64,000 nt of DNA from Catellatospora coxensis (GTDB taxonomy: Bacteria; Actinomycetota; Actinomycetes; Mycobacteriales; Micromonosporaceae), in NCBI RefSeq assembly GCF_016862635.1, contig NZ_BONI01000039.1:19879-83878 (forward strand). Reading direction: 5' to 3'. A program made the position numbers and the translations under genes. Positions 1 to 8,393 of the stretch are shown here, in pieces. The notes beneath the pieces were generated by a model. The model was not told where the DNA came from and did not search any database. It saw nothing but the letters and a program-made list of their open reading frames with translations. Each line of letters opens with the position of its first letter. The stretch's first letter is position 1.

Positions 1-292
1 GCGCCCGGCCCCACGGGTCGGCCCCCGGATCGCGGCGGTGCAGGACCGCGTACACCAGGCCGAACAGCAGCCCGATCGCCATGCCGGCCAGGATCACCGA
101 GACCAGCATGCCGACGTGCTGCGTGTCGCGGCTGAACAGCTCCGCGCCGTGGCCGTCACCGGCGTTCGCGTGTTCGAGGGCGATCGCCCGGTCGATGACC
201 GGCTCGGCGAGCACCAGCGACACCACGGCGGAGAGGGCCCCGGCGCACGCACCGGCCAGCCCGCCCCGCCCCATCAGCGAGAGCAGGGACAT
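1..292 (-). CDS. cbtA: CbtA family cobalt transporter subunit (partial, runs off the window start)
   Basis: Only the N-terminal 97 residues are present; the gene continues beyond base 1. The start ATG at 292 lies 11 nt downstream of the cbtB stop, with a GGGGCGGA stretch before it, so the two genes are cotranscribed. The translation begins MSLLSLMGRGGLAGACAG and shows two hydrophobic spans (about residues 8-30 and 58-82) separated by a loop with the histidines of LEHANAGDGHG. This matches the start of CbtA, the multipass membrane partner of CbtB in B12-regulated cobalt uptake. The assignment rests mainly on the adjacent CbtB and the upstream cobalamin riboswitch. Confidence 0.85.
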   Translation of the reverse strand, partial: MSLLSLMGRGGLAGACAGALSAVVSLVLAEPVIDRAIALEHANAGDGHGAELFSRDTQHVGMLVSVILAGMAIGLLFGLVYAVLHRRDPGADPWGRA

Positions 293-303
293 GTCCGCCC
301 CGC

Positions 304-543
304 TCAGTGACAGTTCGCGGCGAACAGGTGCCGCCCGTCGTGGGACAGCTCGTGCAGGTAGTTGGCGCTACGGGAGAGTTCCCCGTACACCGGGGACAGC
401 AGCGCGCCCTGGTCCAGGAACACCGCGTAGAGGATGAACAGCGCCACCGCGACGAGCACCCCCGCGATGACCTGATCCCGCAGCCGCCCCGCGACTCCGG
501 CCGTCTCCTGCGACGGCACTGCGGGCGTCGACAACGCACCCAT
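304..543 (-). CDS. cbtB: CbtB cobalt transporter small subunit
   Basis: This 79-residue protein has one transmembrane segment (about residues 25-43) and a C-terminal histidine cluster, HELSHDGRH, followed by a terminal CH. That is the usual build of CbtB: a short single-span protein whose histidines are thought to bind cobalt for delivery to CbtA. A strong purine-rich ribosome site (GAGGAGGAGGT) precedes the ATG at 543. It is the first gene after a cobalamin riboswitch, so cobalt import should be shut down when B12 is plentiful. cbtA follows 11 nt downstream. Confidence 0.92.
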   Translation of the reverse strand: MGALSTPAVPSQETAGVAGRLRDQVIAGVLVAVALFILYAVFLDQGALLSPVYGELSRSANYLHELSHDGRHLFAANCH

Positions 544-595
544 GACATACCTCCTCCTCGGGGTTCACCGCCCCGAACTGGACAACGACGGGTCA

Positions 596-765
596 GTGTC
601 CTGACTCCCGGGTGGATGGAACTTCGTCGCGCTTGCCGCGCCTTCCAGCCGCTGCGGCGGCCGTGGCTCGTGCGGGGCGCTCCCCGGTCACAGTGGCGGG
701 ACCGTCCCGGATTCTCACCGGGTTCCTGCGCACCGTCGTCTGATGTGAACTTGTTGCCCTCACCA
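596..765 (-). promoter_or_regulatory. cobalamin riboswitch upstream of cbtBA
   Basis: Read on the minus strand this region shows the cobalamin aptamer landmarks in order: a GGTGAGAATCCGGGACGG segment, the B12 box CCGCCACTGTGACCGGGG (plus-strand 686-700 and flank), a GCCACGGCC arm, GGCTGGAAGGCG, and the closing GGGAGTCAGGACAC. It ends about 50 nt before the cbtB ribosome site. The boundaries are approximate. I cannot tell whether the expression platform blocks translation or transcription; no T-run terminator is visible. Confidence 0.93.
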
Positions 766-797
766 TGCCAGCAACGCTTGCCGGCCGTCAAACCTCC

Positions 798-1745
798 TCA
801 GGGGTGACGTCGGTGAATATCCGCATGAAGCGGTGCGTGATCGTGGCCGTGCGGGTGATCGTGGTCGTGCGGATGATCGTGGCTGTGCCCCGGGTCACCC
901 GGGTGATGGTGCGGGGTCTGCGGCAGGCCGACCCGGTCCTCGAAGCCCGGCAGGCTGATCCGGTACACACAGGAGTCGCAGTTCATCCGGATGTCGCCGG
1001 CCAGGGCCTCGCCGTAGCGTTCGATCACCAGGTCGGCCAGGGCGTCGGTGTCCCCGAGCACGTCCGCGCCGCGCACGTGCACGTCCGGGTGGGCCATGGC
1101 CCAGGTCGTGGCCTGCTCGGCCACCCGGCGCGGCAGCACCCCGGTGAAGAGGAAGTACGGCAGCACCACGATGCGGCGCGCGCCCAGCGCCGCGCAGCGG
1201 TCCAGGCCCGCGGGCACGCCAGGGGCCGCGAGCGAGATGAAGGCGTACTCCACCCCGGCCGTCTTCGTCGTCTCGGCCAGCAGCCGGGCGGCCCGCGCGA
1301 CCTCGGCGTTCGCGTCGGGGTCCGTCGAGCCCCGGCCGACCAGCAGCACCGTGCTGTCCTGATCGGCTCCCGCCTGGTCCAGCCGCTCGCGCAGCAGGGC
1401 GAGCACCGTGGGGTGCGCGCCGAGCGGGCGGCCGTACGCCACCGCCAGGCCGGGATGCCGCAGCTGCTCCCGGGCCAGCGCTGCGGGGATGTCACCCTTC
1501 GCGTGCCCCGCCGCGACGAGCATCAGCGGTACGGCGGCCAGCCGGCGGTGCCCGCCCGCGACGAGGTCCGCCACCGCCTCGCCCAGCGGGGGCGGGGACA
1601 GCTCGATGAAGCCGCCACCGACGGTCACGCCACGCGGGGCGAGGCGCTTGCCGACCCGTTCGGTGAACGCGCGGAACTGCTCGGCGCCGTCCGCGTCGGA
1701 CGTGCCGTGCCCGGCGATGAGCAGCGCGGGCGGGGTGGTGGTCAC
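798..1745 (-). CDS. cbiX: sirohydrochlorin cobaltochelatase CbiX-like, His-rich tail
   Basis: This 315-residue class II chelatase has two related halves. The first carries LLIAGHGTSDADG near residue 12 and AAGHAKGDIP near residue 90. The second carries LLVGRGSTDPDANAEV. CbiX inserts cobalt into sirohydrochlorin at the start of the cobalt-early B12 route. The C-terminus has CDSCVYR followed by a run of His, Asp and Pro (HDHPHDHDHPHGHDH), a plausible metal store. The GTG start at 1745 overlaps the cobH stop by 4 nt (GTGA), so the pair is translationally coupled. An in-frame extension upstream to 1994 lies inside cobH and is not used. It is the last gene of the main cobalamin operon. Confidence 0.9.
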   Translation of the reverse strand: MTTTPPALLIAGHGTSDADGAEQFRAFTERVGKRLAPRGVTVGGGFIELSPPPLGEAVADLVAGGHRRLAAVPLMLVAAGHAKGDIPAALAREQLRHPGLAVAYGRPLGAHPTVLALLRERLDQAGADQDSTVLLVGRGSTDPDANAEVARAARLLAETTKTAGVEYAFISLAAPGVPAGLDRCAALGARRIVVLPYFLFTGVLPRRVAEQATTWAMAHPDVHVRGADVLGDTDALADLVIERYGEALAGDIRMNCDSCVYRISLPGFEDRVGLPQTPHHHPGDPGHSHDHPHDHDHPHGHDHAPLHADIHRRHP

Positions 1746-2368
1746 AGTCTCTCCTCCAGGGGTAAAGGGTCGCCGTAGAGCAGGGCGTTCACGGCTGCGG
1801 CGGCGACGGCCGAGCCGCCGCGGGCGCTCAGATTGGACAGCTGGGGCAGCCCCGACGCGCGCAGTGCGGCCTTGGACTCGGCGGCACCGACGTAACCCAC
1901 GGGCAGGCCGACCACCAGCGCCGGGGCGACCCGTCCGGCCGCCGCCAGCCGCAGCAGCTCGAACAGCGCGGTCGGGGCGTTGCCGACGGCCCATACCGCG
2001 CCGGTGGGGTGTTCCGCCGCGGCCAGCCGCACCGCCGCCGCCGACCGGGTGACGCCCTCGGCCGCGGCCAGTTCCGCCGCCCGCGCCGAGCCGACCAGGC
2101 AGCGCGACGGGTAGCGGGTGATGCCCGCGCCGACCATGGTCACGTCCACGACCAGCGGCGCGCCCGCGGCCAGCACCGCCGCCCCGGCGGCCAGCGCCGC
2201 CTCGTCCAGTCTCAGGTCGCCGACCCAGCCCGGATCGGCGGTGGTGTGCACGATGCGTTCGGCCACGTCCCGGCTGTGCCGGGGCAGCCCGGAGGTGTCC
2301 ACGGCTGCCCGCAGGATGCGGTAGGACTCCGCCTCGATCGGGTGCACCGACCTCCGCACGATCGTCAT
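1742..2368 (-). CDS. cobH: precorrin-8X methylmutase
   Basis: A 208-residue CobH/CbiC protein that moves the C11 methyl group to C12, converting precorrin-8X (or its cobalt form) to hydrogenobyrinate or cobyrinate. The catalytic histidine is His41 in RIVHTTADPGW, and family landmarks MVGAGITRYP, GNAPTALFEL and GLPVGYVGAAESK are present. The start ATG at 2368 is preferred because it gives a normal length; upstream in-frame sequence to 2521 overlaps the ferredoxin gene and reads as a frame shadow. The ferredoxin stop overlaps its start and its own stop overlaps cbiX, both by 4 nt. Confidence 0.95.
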   Translation of the reverse strand: MTIVRRSVHPIEAESYRILRAAVDTSGLPRHSRDVAERIVHTTADPGWVGDLRLDEAALAAGAAVLAAGAPLVVDVTMVGAGITRYPSRCLVGSARAAELAAAEGVTRSAAAVRLAAAEHPTGAVWAVGNAPTALFELLRLAAAGRVAPALVVGLPVGYVGAAESKAALRASGLPQLSNLSARGGSAVAAAAVNALLYGDPLPLEERL

Positions 2369-2562
2369 CGCGCCTCCCGCTCGACCAGGGTCACCGCGTC
2401 GACCGGGCACACCTCGACGCACTCGCCGCAGCCGGTGCACAGGCCGGGCCGGGCGTACAGCCGCGCCGGGCCCGTCCCGCCGATCGGCCGGATGGCGTGC
2501 GTGGGGCAGGTCAGCAGGCACGCGCCGCAGCCCTGGCAGCCGTCGAAGCGCACCGGGCTCAC
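2365..2562 (-). CDS. small 2[4Fe-4S] ferredoxin in cobalamin operon
   Basis: This 65-residue protein has two clear 4Fe-4S motifs, CQGCGACLLTCP (Cys 9, 12, 15, 19) and CTGCGECVEVCP (Cys 42, 45, 48, 52). It starts at a GTG that overlaps the stop of the cbiG-cobJ fusion (GTGA), and its own end overlaps cobH. Its place in the operon suggests it supplies electrons to a reductive step of corrin synthesis, for instance cobalt reduction before adenosylation or ring contraction. That role is inferred from context only. The gene is entirely hidden in a longer, spurious reading frame, so automated calls may give it a wrong start. Confidence 0.88.
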   Translation of the reverse strand: MSPVRFDGCQGCGACLLTCPTHAIRPIGGTGPARLYARPGLCTGCGECVEVCPVDAVTLVEREAR

Positions 2563-4280
2563 CGCGCCATCCACGCGTACCCCCGCGGGGTGACCATGCG
2601 CCCGGCGACCGTACGGGTCGTGCTGGCCCCGACGATCACCACCGTGTTCATGTCCACCTCGGCCGGATCGATCGTGTCGAGGGTGGTCAGCGCGATCCGC
2701 TCGCCGGCCCGGGACGCGTCGCGGACCAGCCCGATCGGCGTGTCCGGCGGCCGGTGCGCGCCCAGGATCGCCAGCGCCGCCGGCAGCTGCCGGGTGCGCC
2801 GCGCGCTGCGCGGGTTGTACAGGCAGACCACGAGGTCCGCGCGGGCCGCCGCCTCCAGCCGCCGCTCGATCATCTCCCACGGGGTGTGCAGGTCTGACAG
2901 CGACAGGTACACGTGGTCATGCCCCAGCGGCGCACCGAGCAGCGACGACGCGGCCAGCGCCGCGGTCACTCCGGGCACCGCGGTCACCTCGATGTCGTCC
3001 CCGGCGAACTCCAGCGCCGGGGAGGCCATCGCGTACACGCCCGCGTCGCCGGAGCCGATCAGCGCCACCGCGTGCCCCTGCCGCGCCAGCTCGACGGCCG
3101 AACGCGCCCGCTCCTCCTCCGCGCCCAGCCCCGAGTCGACGATCCGGGTGCCGGGGCGCAGCAGGTGCCGGACCTGGTCAACGTACTGGTCGAGGCCGAC
3201 GACGATCGAGGACGCGCGCAGCCGCTCCGTCGCCCGGGGGGTGCGCAGGTCCGCCGCGCCGGGACCGAGGCCGATCACCGCGAGCCGGCCCATCGGCACC
3301 AGCCGGGCCACCGCCACGGCCGCCATCGCCGACGCCGTCTTGCCCGCCACCAGCTCCGCCCCGCGACCCCGGGCGCCGGCGGCCAGCAGCGCCGCCGCCT
3401 CGGCCACGCTCGGCGTGCCGACGGCGGCCCGGACCACCTCGGACGGGTTCGGCACGTCCACCGCCGCCAGCCGTTGCGCGGGGAACGTCACCAGCGGCAG
3501 GCCCCGGCCCACCGCGAACTCGACCAGCCCGGCCTCGTCGGCCTTCACGTCGGCGGTCGCCACCGCGCAGACGGACTCCGCCGCCAGCCCCGCGCCCACG
3601 AGCACCCGCCCGACCAGCTCGGCGATCTCGTCAGCGGACACGCCGCGACTCGCCCCGATCCCCAGCACCAGCGACGGCGGATGCAACACCAGCACCGACC
3701 GGTCAGCGGCGGGTGCCACCCGGTGGTCGGTGATCAGCACCGTCGGCGTCGCGCCGGGATGGTCACCGAGGTTCGCGGGCAGCGCCGGCAGCGGCCAGAC
3801 CTGCTCGGACCGCAGGTGCACGGGCTCGCCGTCGAGGAGCGCCCGAGACACCGGCGCGACGGCGTCGGGGTTCGCGACGGCGAACCCGAGCGTGTCCAGG
3901 CCCGGCAGCCCGGTGGCATCGGTGCCCGTGGTCACGACAGGCGACGCCCCCAGCACCTCGGACACCCGCGCGGCCAGCGCATTCGCCCCACCTCCATGCC
4001 CGCCGAGCAGCGCCACGGCCCACTGCCCCGCCTCGTCCACACACACCACACCCGGCTGCGTCTGCTTCCCGCCCGAGTCCGTGGTGAGCAGGGGGGCGAG
4101 GAGGCGGACGGTGGCGCCGGTCGCGAGGAAGGCGACAATCGCGACGGAGTCGGACCAGGCGCGGGTGAGCTGGTCGCGGACGGTTCCCTCGTGGACGGTG
4201 CACTCGTCCGGCCACGCGGCGGCCAGCCGGGTCGCGGCTGCGCGGCCGGCGGCGGTGGCCCAGATCAGGCCGATGGTCAT
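2559..4280 (-). CDS. cbiG-cobJ: CbiG-CobJ fusion: cobalt-precorrin-5A hydrolase / precorrin-3B C17-methyltransferase
   Basis: A 573-residue two-domain protein. Residues 1 to about 325 are CbiG-like, with FLATGATVRLLAPLL, LLGGHGGGANALA and a C-terminal CbiG part with VLGIGASRGVSADEI. CbiG opens the delta-lactone of cobalt-precorrin-5A and releases acetaldehyde. From residue 330 the SAM-dependent methyltransferase CobJ/CbiH begins (MGRLAVIGLGPGAADL), with the loop LIGSGDAGVYAMAS near residue 409 and CLYNPRSARR further on; it methylates C17 and contracts the ring. Such fusions are known in actinobacteria. The ATG at 4280 overlaps the cobL stop (ATGA). A CbiG domain argues for the cobalt-early form of ring contraction. 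Confidence 0.93.
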   Translation of the reverse strand: MTIGLIWATAAGRAAATRLAAAWPDECTVHEGTVRDQLTRAWSDSVAIVAFLATGATVRLLAPLLTTDSGGKQTQPGVVCVDEAGQWAVALLGGHGGGANALAARVSEVLGASPVVTTGTDATGLPGLDTLGFAVANPDAVAPVSRALLDGEPVHLRSEQVWPLPALPANLGDHPGATPTVLITDHRVAPAADRSVLVLHPPSLVLGIGASRGVSADEIAELVGRVLVGAGLAAESVCAVATADVKADEAGLVEFAVGRGLPLVTFPAQRLAAVDVPNPSEVVRAAVGTPSVAEAAALLAAGARGRGAELVAGKTASAMAAVAVARLVPMGRLAVIGLGPGAADLRTPRATERLRASSIVVGLDQYVDQVRHLLRPGTRIVDSGLGAEEERARSAVELARQGHAVALIGSGDAGVYAMASPALEFAGDDIEVTAVPGVTAALAASSLLGAPLGHDHVYLSLSDLHTPWEMIERRLEAAARADLVVCLYNPRSARRTRQLPAALAILGAHRPPDTPIGLVRDASRAGERIALTTLDTIDPAEVDMNTVVIVGASTTRTVAGRMVTPRGYAWMAR

Positions 4281-5482
4281 GGCAACTCCCCGGAGACGAC
4301 GAAGACGGGATTGGTCGCGGCGAGCCGGTGACTGCCGCCGGGCAGCGGGCTCAGGCGCGAGGCCTGCAGCTGTACGCCGTCCGCCCGGTAACCGGCGCCG
4401 TCCAGCACGCCCAGCACCGGGCCGACGCGTTCGAGCCCGGCCAGCGCGGTCACGATCCGACTCGGCCGCCGCGCGACGCACGCCGCGAGCACGGCAGGGC
4501 CGCCACCGCCGACGAAGACCGCATCGGGCTCGGGCAGCCCGGCCAGGCAGTCGGGCGCGTCACCGGCGACGAGGCGTACGCCGAGACCGGCCGTGTTGGC
4601 GGTGATCAGCGGCAGCGCCGCCGGGTCGCGTTCGACGGCGAGCACCGCCGCGCCGAACCGGGCGCACTCGGCGGCGACCGAACCGGACCCGGCTCCCACG
4701 TCCCAGACCAGCTCGCCGAGGCGCGGACCGAGCCGGGCCAGGACGTACGCGCGTACCTCCGCCTTGGTGATCATCGAGTCGCGGTGGGCGTAGGCGGCCT
4801 CCGGCAGCGCCCACCCGGCGGGCCCGGGGCCGGCCCCGGCGATCCAGCCGGGGCGTGGACCGCGCTGCGGCCGGGCCGGGTCCAGCACGAGCACGACGTT
4901 CGGATCGGCCCAGGTGCCTGCGACCGCCTCCGCCGCGTCGACGGTGACCAGCCGTTCCTGCGGCGTGCCCAGCCGTTCCGCCACCACCAGCGTGCGCGCC
5001 CAGCCGTCCAGGGCCGCGCCCAGCTCGGCCGGGCCGCCGCCGGGCGCGGTCAGCACCGCCACCTTCGGGTACGCCCGGCAGACGTTGGCCGCCCGCCGCA
5101 GCCCGGCAGCGGCCGAGGTGTGGTCGCGGCCGTGGGCGGAGACCACGAGCGCGTCGTCCCAGGGCAGGCCCGCCCGGCCGAAGGCGGCCGCGACGCTGGA
5201 CACCGCCGGGATCACCACCGGCTCGACCCCGGCCCGGCGCAGCGCCGCGACGATGCCGAAGAACCCCGGATCGCCGCTGGCCAGCACCACCGCCTCGCCC
5301 TCGTGCGCGGCCACCCGCGCCACCACCGGCGCGACCGGTCCCATGACCAGGCACTCCGCGGCGACGTCCAGCCCGGACAGATGCCGCGCACCCCCGGCGA
5401 CCAGCGTCGCCCGTGCCAGCGCCGCCCCGGCGGCCGCGCTCAGCCCGCCGCCGTCATGGCCCACGACCGTCACCCGCCGCAT
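4277..5482 (-). CDS. cobL: precorrin-6Y C5,15-methyltransferase (decarboxylating)
   Basis: A 401-residue CobL with two modules. The N-terminal CbiE-like methyltransferase (about 1-205) has VTVVGHDGGG and VVLASGDPGFFGIVAAL. The C-terminal CbiT-like module (from about residue 215) starts MITKAEVRAYVL and has the Rossmann SAM motif VWDVGAGSGSVAAE. It methylates C5 and C15 and decarboxylates the C12 acetate. The ATG at 5482 follows a GAGGT element; a GTG three codons in (5473) is an alternative. It lies 85 nt downstream of cbiD, the only real gap inside the operon, and I see no promoter in it. Confidence 0.93.
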   Translation of the reverse strand: MRRVTVVGHDGGGLSAAAGAALARATLVAGGARHLSGLDVAAECLVMGPVAPVVARVAAHEGEAVVLASGDPGFFGIVAALRRAGVEPVVIPAVSSVAAAFGRAGLPWDDALVVSAHGRDHTSAAAGLRRAANVCRAYPKVAVLTAPGGGPAELGAALDGWARTLVVAERLGTPQERLVTVDAAEAVAGTWADPNVVLVLDPARPQRGPRPGWIAGAGPGPAGWALPEAAYAHRDSMITKAEVRAYVLARLGPRLGELVWDVGAGSGSVAAECARFGAAVLAVERDPAALPLITANTAGLGVRLVAGDAPDCLAGLPEPDAVFVGGGGPAVLAACVARRPSRIVTALAGLERVGPVLGVLDGAGYRADGVQLQASRLSPLPGGSHRLAATNPVFVVSGELP

Positions 5483-5567
5483 GCCAGGGACCTCGCGATC
5501 GGCTCCACGGCCGGCGCATGCCGGCCACCCGCGCGCCCGGCGGGACGCCGCCCGCGCGGCACTGCCG

Positions 5568-6881
5568 TCATCCGGCGCATGTGACCCACTCCGGCCTGGT
5601 CGCCGCGACGACCACCTTGCCCGTGAAGTCCACCATCGCGACGTCGGCCCGCAGCGCGCCCTTGCCGAACCGCGCCAGCACGTCGCGCACCCGCCCGCAC
5701 AGCACGTCACCCGCCGCGCGCAGCAGCCCCGCCGCCTCCCACAGCTCGTACGCGTGCCGCGCCGTGTTCGCGACCCCGACCTGCTCGGCCAGCTCCGCCG
5801 AACCGCCCACCGCCGTCGTCACCTGCCCCAGCAGCGCGGTGTCCACCGCCGAGCGCGTGTAGTGCGTCATCAGCACCCCGGCGGCGAGTTTGGTGAGCTT
5901 GCCGGCCATGCCGACGAAGACCACCCCGGTCATGCCCCGCTCGGCGGCGGTCCGCAGCGCGGCCCCGGTGAAGTCGCCGACCTCGACGAAGCACACCTCG
6001 GGCAGGTCCGGCAGCAGCGCCATCGCGCCCGCCTCGGTGCGCCCGCCGGTGCACAGCACGATCGTCTGCTCGCCCTGCGCGGCGGCGACCTGCACGGCCT
6101 GCATCACGCTGGCCCGCCACGAGGCGGTGGAGAACGGCCGTACGATGCCGGTGGTGCCCAGGATCGAGATGCCGCCGAGGATGCCGAGCCGCCGGTTGGT
6201 CGTCTTGCGGGCCATGCGTTCGCCGTCGGGCACCGAGATCACGACCTCGATCCCGCGTCCCCCGGCGACCTCGGCCACCGCCTGGGTGATCATCTGACGC
6301 GGCACCGGGTTGATCGCCGGCCCGCCCACGTCCAGCCCGAGCCCCGGCCTGGTCACCGTGCCGACGCCGTCCCCGCCGCGCAGCGCGACGCCCACCCCGT
6401 CCTGCCAGCGCACGGTCGCCGTCAGCCGCGCCCCGTGCGTCACGTCCGGGTCGTCCCCGGCGTCCTTGACCACGACCGCGCGAGCCGTGTCACCGTCCAG
6501 CACCGACTCCGCCACCGCGAACGTGACCCGCCGCCCCGACGGCAGCGCCACCTCCACCCACCGCGGCGGCACCCCACCGACCAGCAGCTCCGTCGCCGCC
6601 TTCGCGGCCGCCGACGCGCAGGTGCCGGTCGTCCAGCCGGTCCGCAGCGCCTTCGGGCGATCTTTCGCGGTCCGGGGGAGATCGGGTTCCCGCAGCTCCG
6701 GCACATCCGTTCCGGTCTCGGCGGCGACGCGGCGGGTCCGGCCACGAGAAGCCGGCCGCGCGCCGACCGGCGGCTCCGCTCCGTGCCGCTTCGTCGCGGC
6801 CGGAACGCCGGACGCACCCGCGGCGGCCGGCTCAGCCACGGCAGGAACGTCGGGCTCGGCCGGAGCGGGCGGCTCAGTCAC
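5568..6881 (-). CDS. cbiD: cobalt-precorrin-5B (C1)-methyltransferase CbiD
   Basis: A 437-residue CbiD that methylates C1, the step found in the cobalt-early pathway. Core motifs are LRTGWTTGTCASAAAKAA near residue 80, AINPVPRQMI, GTTGIVRPFS, LCTGGRTEAGAM and a C-terminal FTGKVVV. The first 75 or so residues form a Pro/Ala/Glu/Arg-rich extension with no recognisable fold (AEPDVPAVAEPAAAGASG), beyond the usual CbiD length. A later start is possible, but the reading frame stays open and the ATG at 6881 overlaps the cobM end by 8 nt, which fits tight operon packing. Confidence 0.93.
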   Translation of the reverse strand: MTEPPAPAEPDVPAVAEPAAAGASGVPAATKRHGAEPPVGARPASRGRTRRVAAETGTDVPELREPDLPRTAKDRPKALRTGWTTGTCASAAAKAATELLVGGVPPRWVEVALPSGRRVTFAVAESVLDGDTARAVVVKDAGDDPDVTHGARLTATVRWQDGVGVALRGGDGVGTVTRPGLGLDVGGPAINPVPRQMITQAVAEVAGGRGIEVVISVPDGERMARKTTNRRLGILGGISILGTTGIVRPFSTASWRASVMQAVQVAAAQGEQTIVLCTGGRTEAGAMALLPDLPEVCFVEVGDFTGAALRTAAERGMTGVVFVGMAGKLTKLAAGVLMTHYTRSAVDTALLGQVTTAVGGSAELAEQVGVANTARHAYELWEAAGLLRAAGDVLCGRVRDVLARFGKGALRADVAMVDFTGKVVVAATRPEWVTCAG

Positions 6882-7671
6882 GGCCGGCTCGCAGGGCAGC
6901 GCGGGCGGCCGGGTCGGCCCGGCGGAAGCCGTGGAAGTGGCCGGGGTGGTAGAGGTGGCTCCGGGTGCCGCCGGCCTCGCCGAGCGCGGGCCCGACCAGG
7001 AACAGCGTGTGCTTCCAGAGCTTGTGCTCCTTGACCGCCGCCTCCAGGGTGCCGACCGTGCAGCGCACGATCAGCTCCTCCGGCCAGGTCACCCGGTAGG
7101 CCACCACTACCGGCGTATCGGCCGCGTACCCGCCCGCCAGCAGTTCGGTGGCGAGCTGCCCGGATCGGGCCGCGGACAGGAACACCGCCATCGTCGCGCC
7201 GTGCGCGGCGAACGCGCGTACCGACTCCCGCTCCGGCATCGGAGTCTTGCCGCCCTCCAGCCGGGTCAGCACCACGGACTGCGCCACCTCCGGCACGGTC
7301 AGCTCCCGCTGCACCGCCGCGGCCGCCGCCGTGAACGAGGACACCCCGGGAATCACCTCGGTGGGCAGCCCCAGCTCACGGCACGCGTCGAGCTGCTCGC
7401 CGAGCGCCCCCCACAGCGCCGGGTCACCGGAGTGGATCCGCGCGACGACCAGGTCGTGCTCGGCGGCCTCGCGGTACAGGTCGAGCGTCTGCTCCAGGGT
7501 CAGCGCCGCCGAGTCCACGATCCGCGCGTCCGGCCTCGCGTGCCCGAGCACGTCCGGGTGGACCAGGCTGGCCGCCCAGACCACCACGTCGGCGGCGGCG
7601 ATCGCGGCCGCCCCGCGCAGGGTCAGCAGGTCGGCCGCGCCGGGCCCGGCTCCGATGAAGACGACCTTCAC
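6874..7671 (-). CDS. cobM: precorrin-4 C11-methyltransferase
   Basis: This 265-residue SAM-dependent tetrapyrrole methylase is CobM/CbiF, which methylates C11. It opens with MKVVFIGAGPGAADLLTLRG and has the SAM-binding loop ARIHSGDPALWGALGEQ, IPGVSSFTAAAAAV, and the substrate region LTRLEGGKTPMPERE. The end, with SHLYHPGHFHGFR, is typical of the actinobacterial proteins. The ATG at 7671 overlaps the cobI stop by 4 nt. Confidence 0.95.
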   Translation of the reverse strand: MKVVFIGAGPGAADLLTLRGAAAIAAADVVVWAASLVHPDVLGHARPDARIVDSAALTLEQTLDLYREAAEHDLVVARIHSGDPALWGALGEQLDACRELGLPTEVIPGVSSFTAAAAAVQRELTVPEVAQSVVLTRLEGGKTPMPERESVRAFAAHGATMAVFLSAARSGQLATELLAGGYAADTPVVVAYRVTWPEELIVRCTVGTLEAAVKEHKLWKHTLFLVGPALGEAGGTRSHLYHPGHFHGFRRADPAARAALRAGRD

Positions 7672-8393
7672 AGCTTTCCCCCTCGTGCGTCCCGGCGGCC
7701 CGGCACCAGCACCGCCGACAGGTACGGCGCCTCGGCCGCCTCGGCCAGCGGCGTCACGCTCTCCCCGGGCAGCCCGAGCCGGGTGCCGAGCACCGCCTCG
7801 TCCAGCCGCCCGGCCTCCTTCACGGCGGTGACCACGTCCGCCAGGTGGCGGCCGCCCTTGTACGCCACCACCGTCCCGTCCTGCGCGTACGCCAGCGCGG
7901 CCGGCAGGGCCGTCGCGCCCCGGGCCAGCGGCACCAGCACCAGCGGCTCCACGCCCTCGGCGAGCGGCACCCCGGCGGCGGCGGCGAGCGCCTGCATCGC
8001 GGTGATCCCCGGCGCTGTCTGCACCCGCACCTCGGGCAGCAGGGCGCGGACCGTCGCGGCCAGGTAGCCGAAGGTCGAGTACACGTTGGGGTCGCCGATG
8101 GTGGCGAACGCGGCGGTGCCGCCGGTCTCGCGCAGCCAGCCGGCGACGCGCTCACCCGCGGCGTCCCAGTGGGACTCGCGGCGGCGCGCGTCGTCGCGCT
8201 CGTTGAGGGCGAACACGAGCCGCTCGACGCGGTCGTGGCCGGCGTGCGCGCGTACCGTCGCCTCGGCCCGGCCCTGCTCGGCCACGTCCATGACGGGCAC
8301 GAACACCCGGCCGGCCTCCCGAAGCAGGCGCACCGCCTGCAGCGTCACCAGTTCCGGGTCGCCGGGCCCGACCCCCACCCCGATCAGGCGCAT
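7668..8393 (-). CDS. cobI: precorrin-2 C20-methyltransferase
   Basis: A 241-residue methylase of the CobI/CbiL type, adding the C20 methyl group to precorrin-2. It starts MRLIGVGVGPGDPELVTLQA and has FATIGDPNVYSTFGYL and APGITAMQALAAAAG. The ATG at 8393 sits inside the last codons of cobB (10 nt overlap). The much longer upstream open frame belongs to cobB read in another frame. It shares 4 nt with cobM downstream. Confidence 0.94.
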   Translation of the reverse strand: MRLIGVGVGPGDPELVTLQAVRLLREAGRVFVPVMDVAEQGRAEATVRAHAGHDRVERLVFALNERDDARRRESHWDAAGERVAGWLRETGGTAAFATIGDPNVYSTFGYLAATVRALLPEVRVQTAPGITAMQALAAAAGVPLAEGVEPLVLVPLARGATALPAALAYAQDGTVVAYKGGRHLADVVTAVKEAGRLDEAVLGTRLGLPGESVTPLAEAAEAPYLSAVLVPGRRDARGGKL

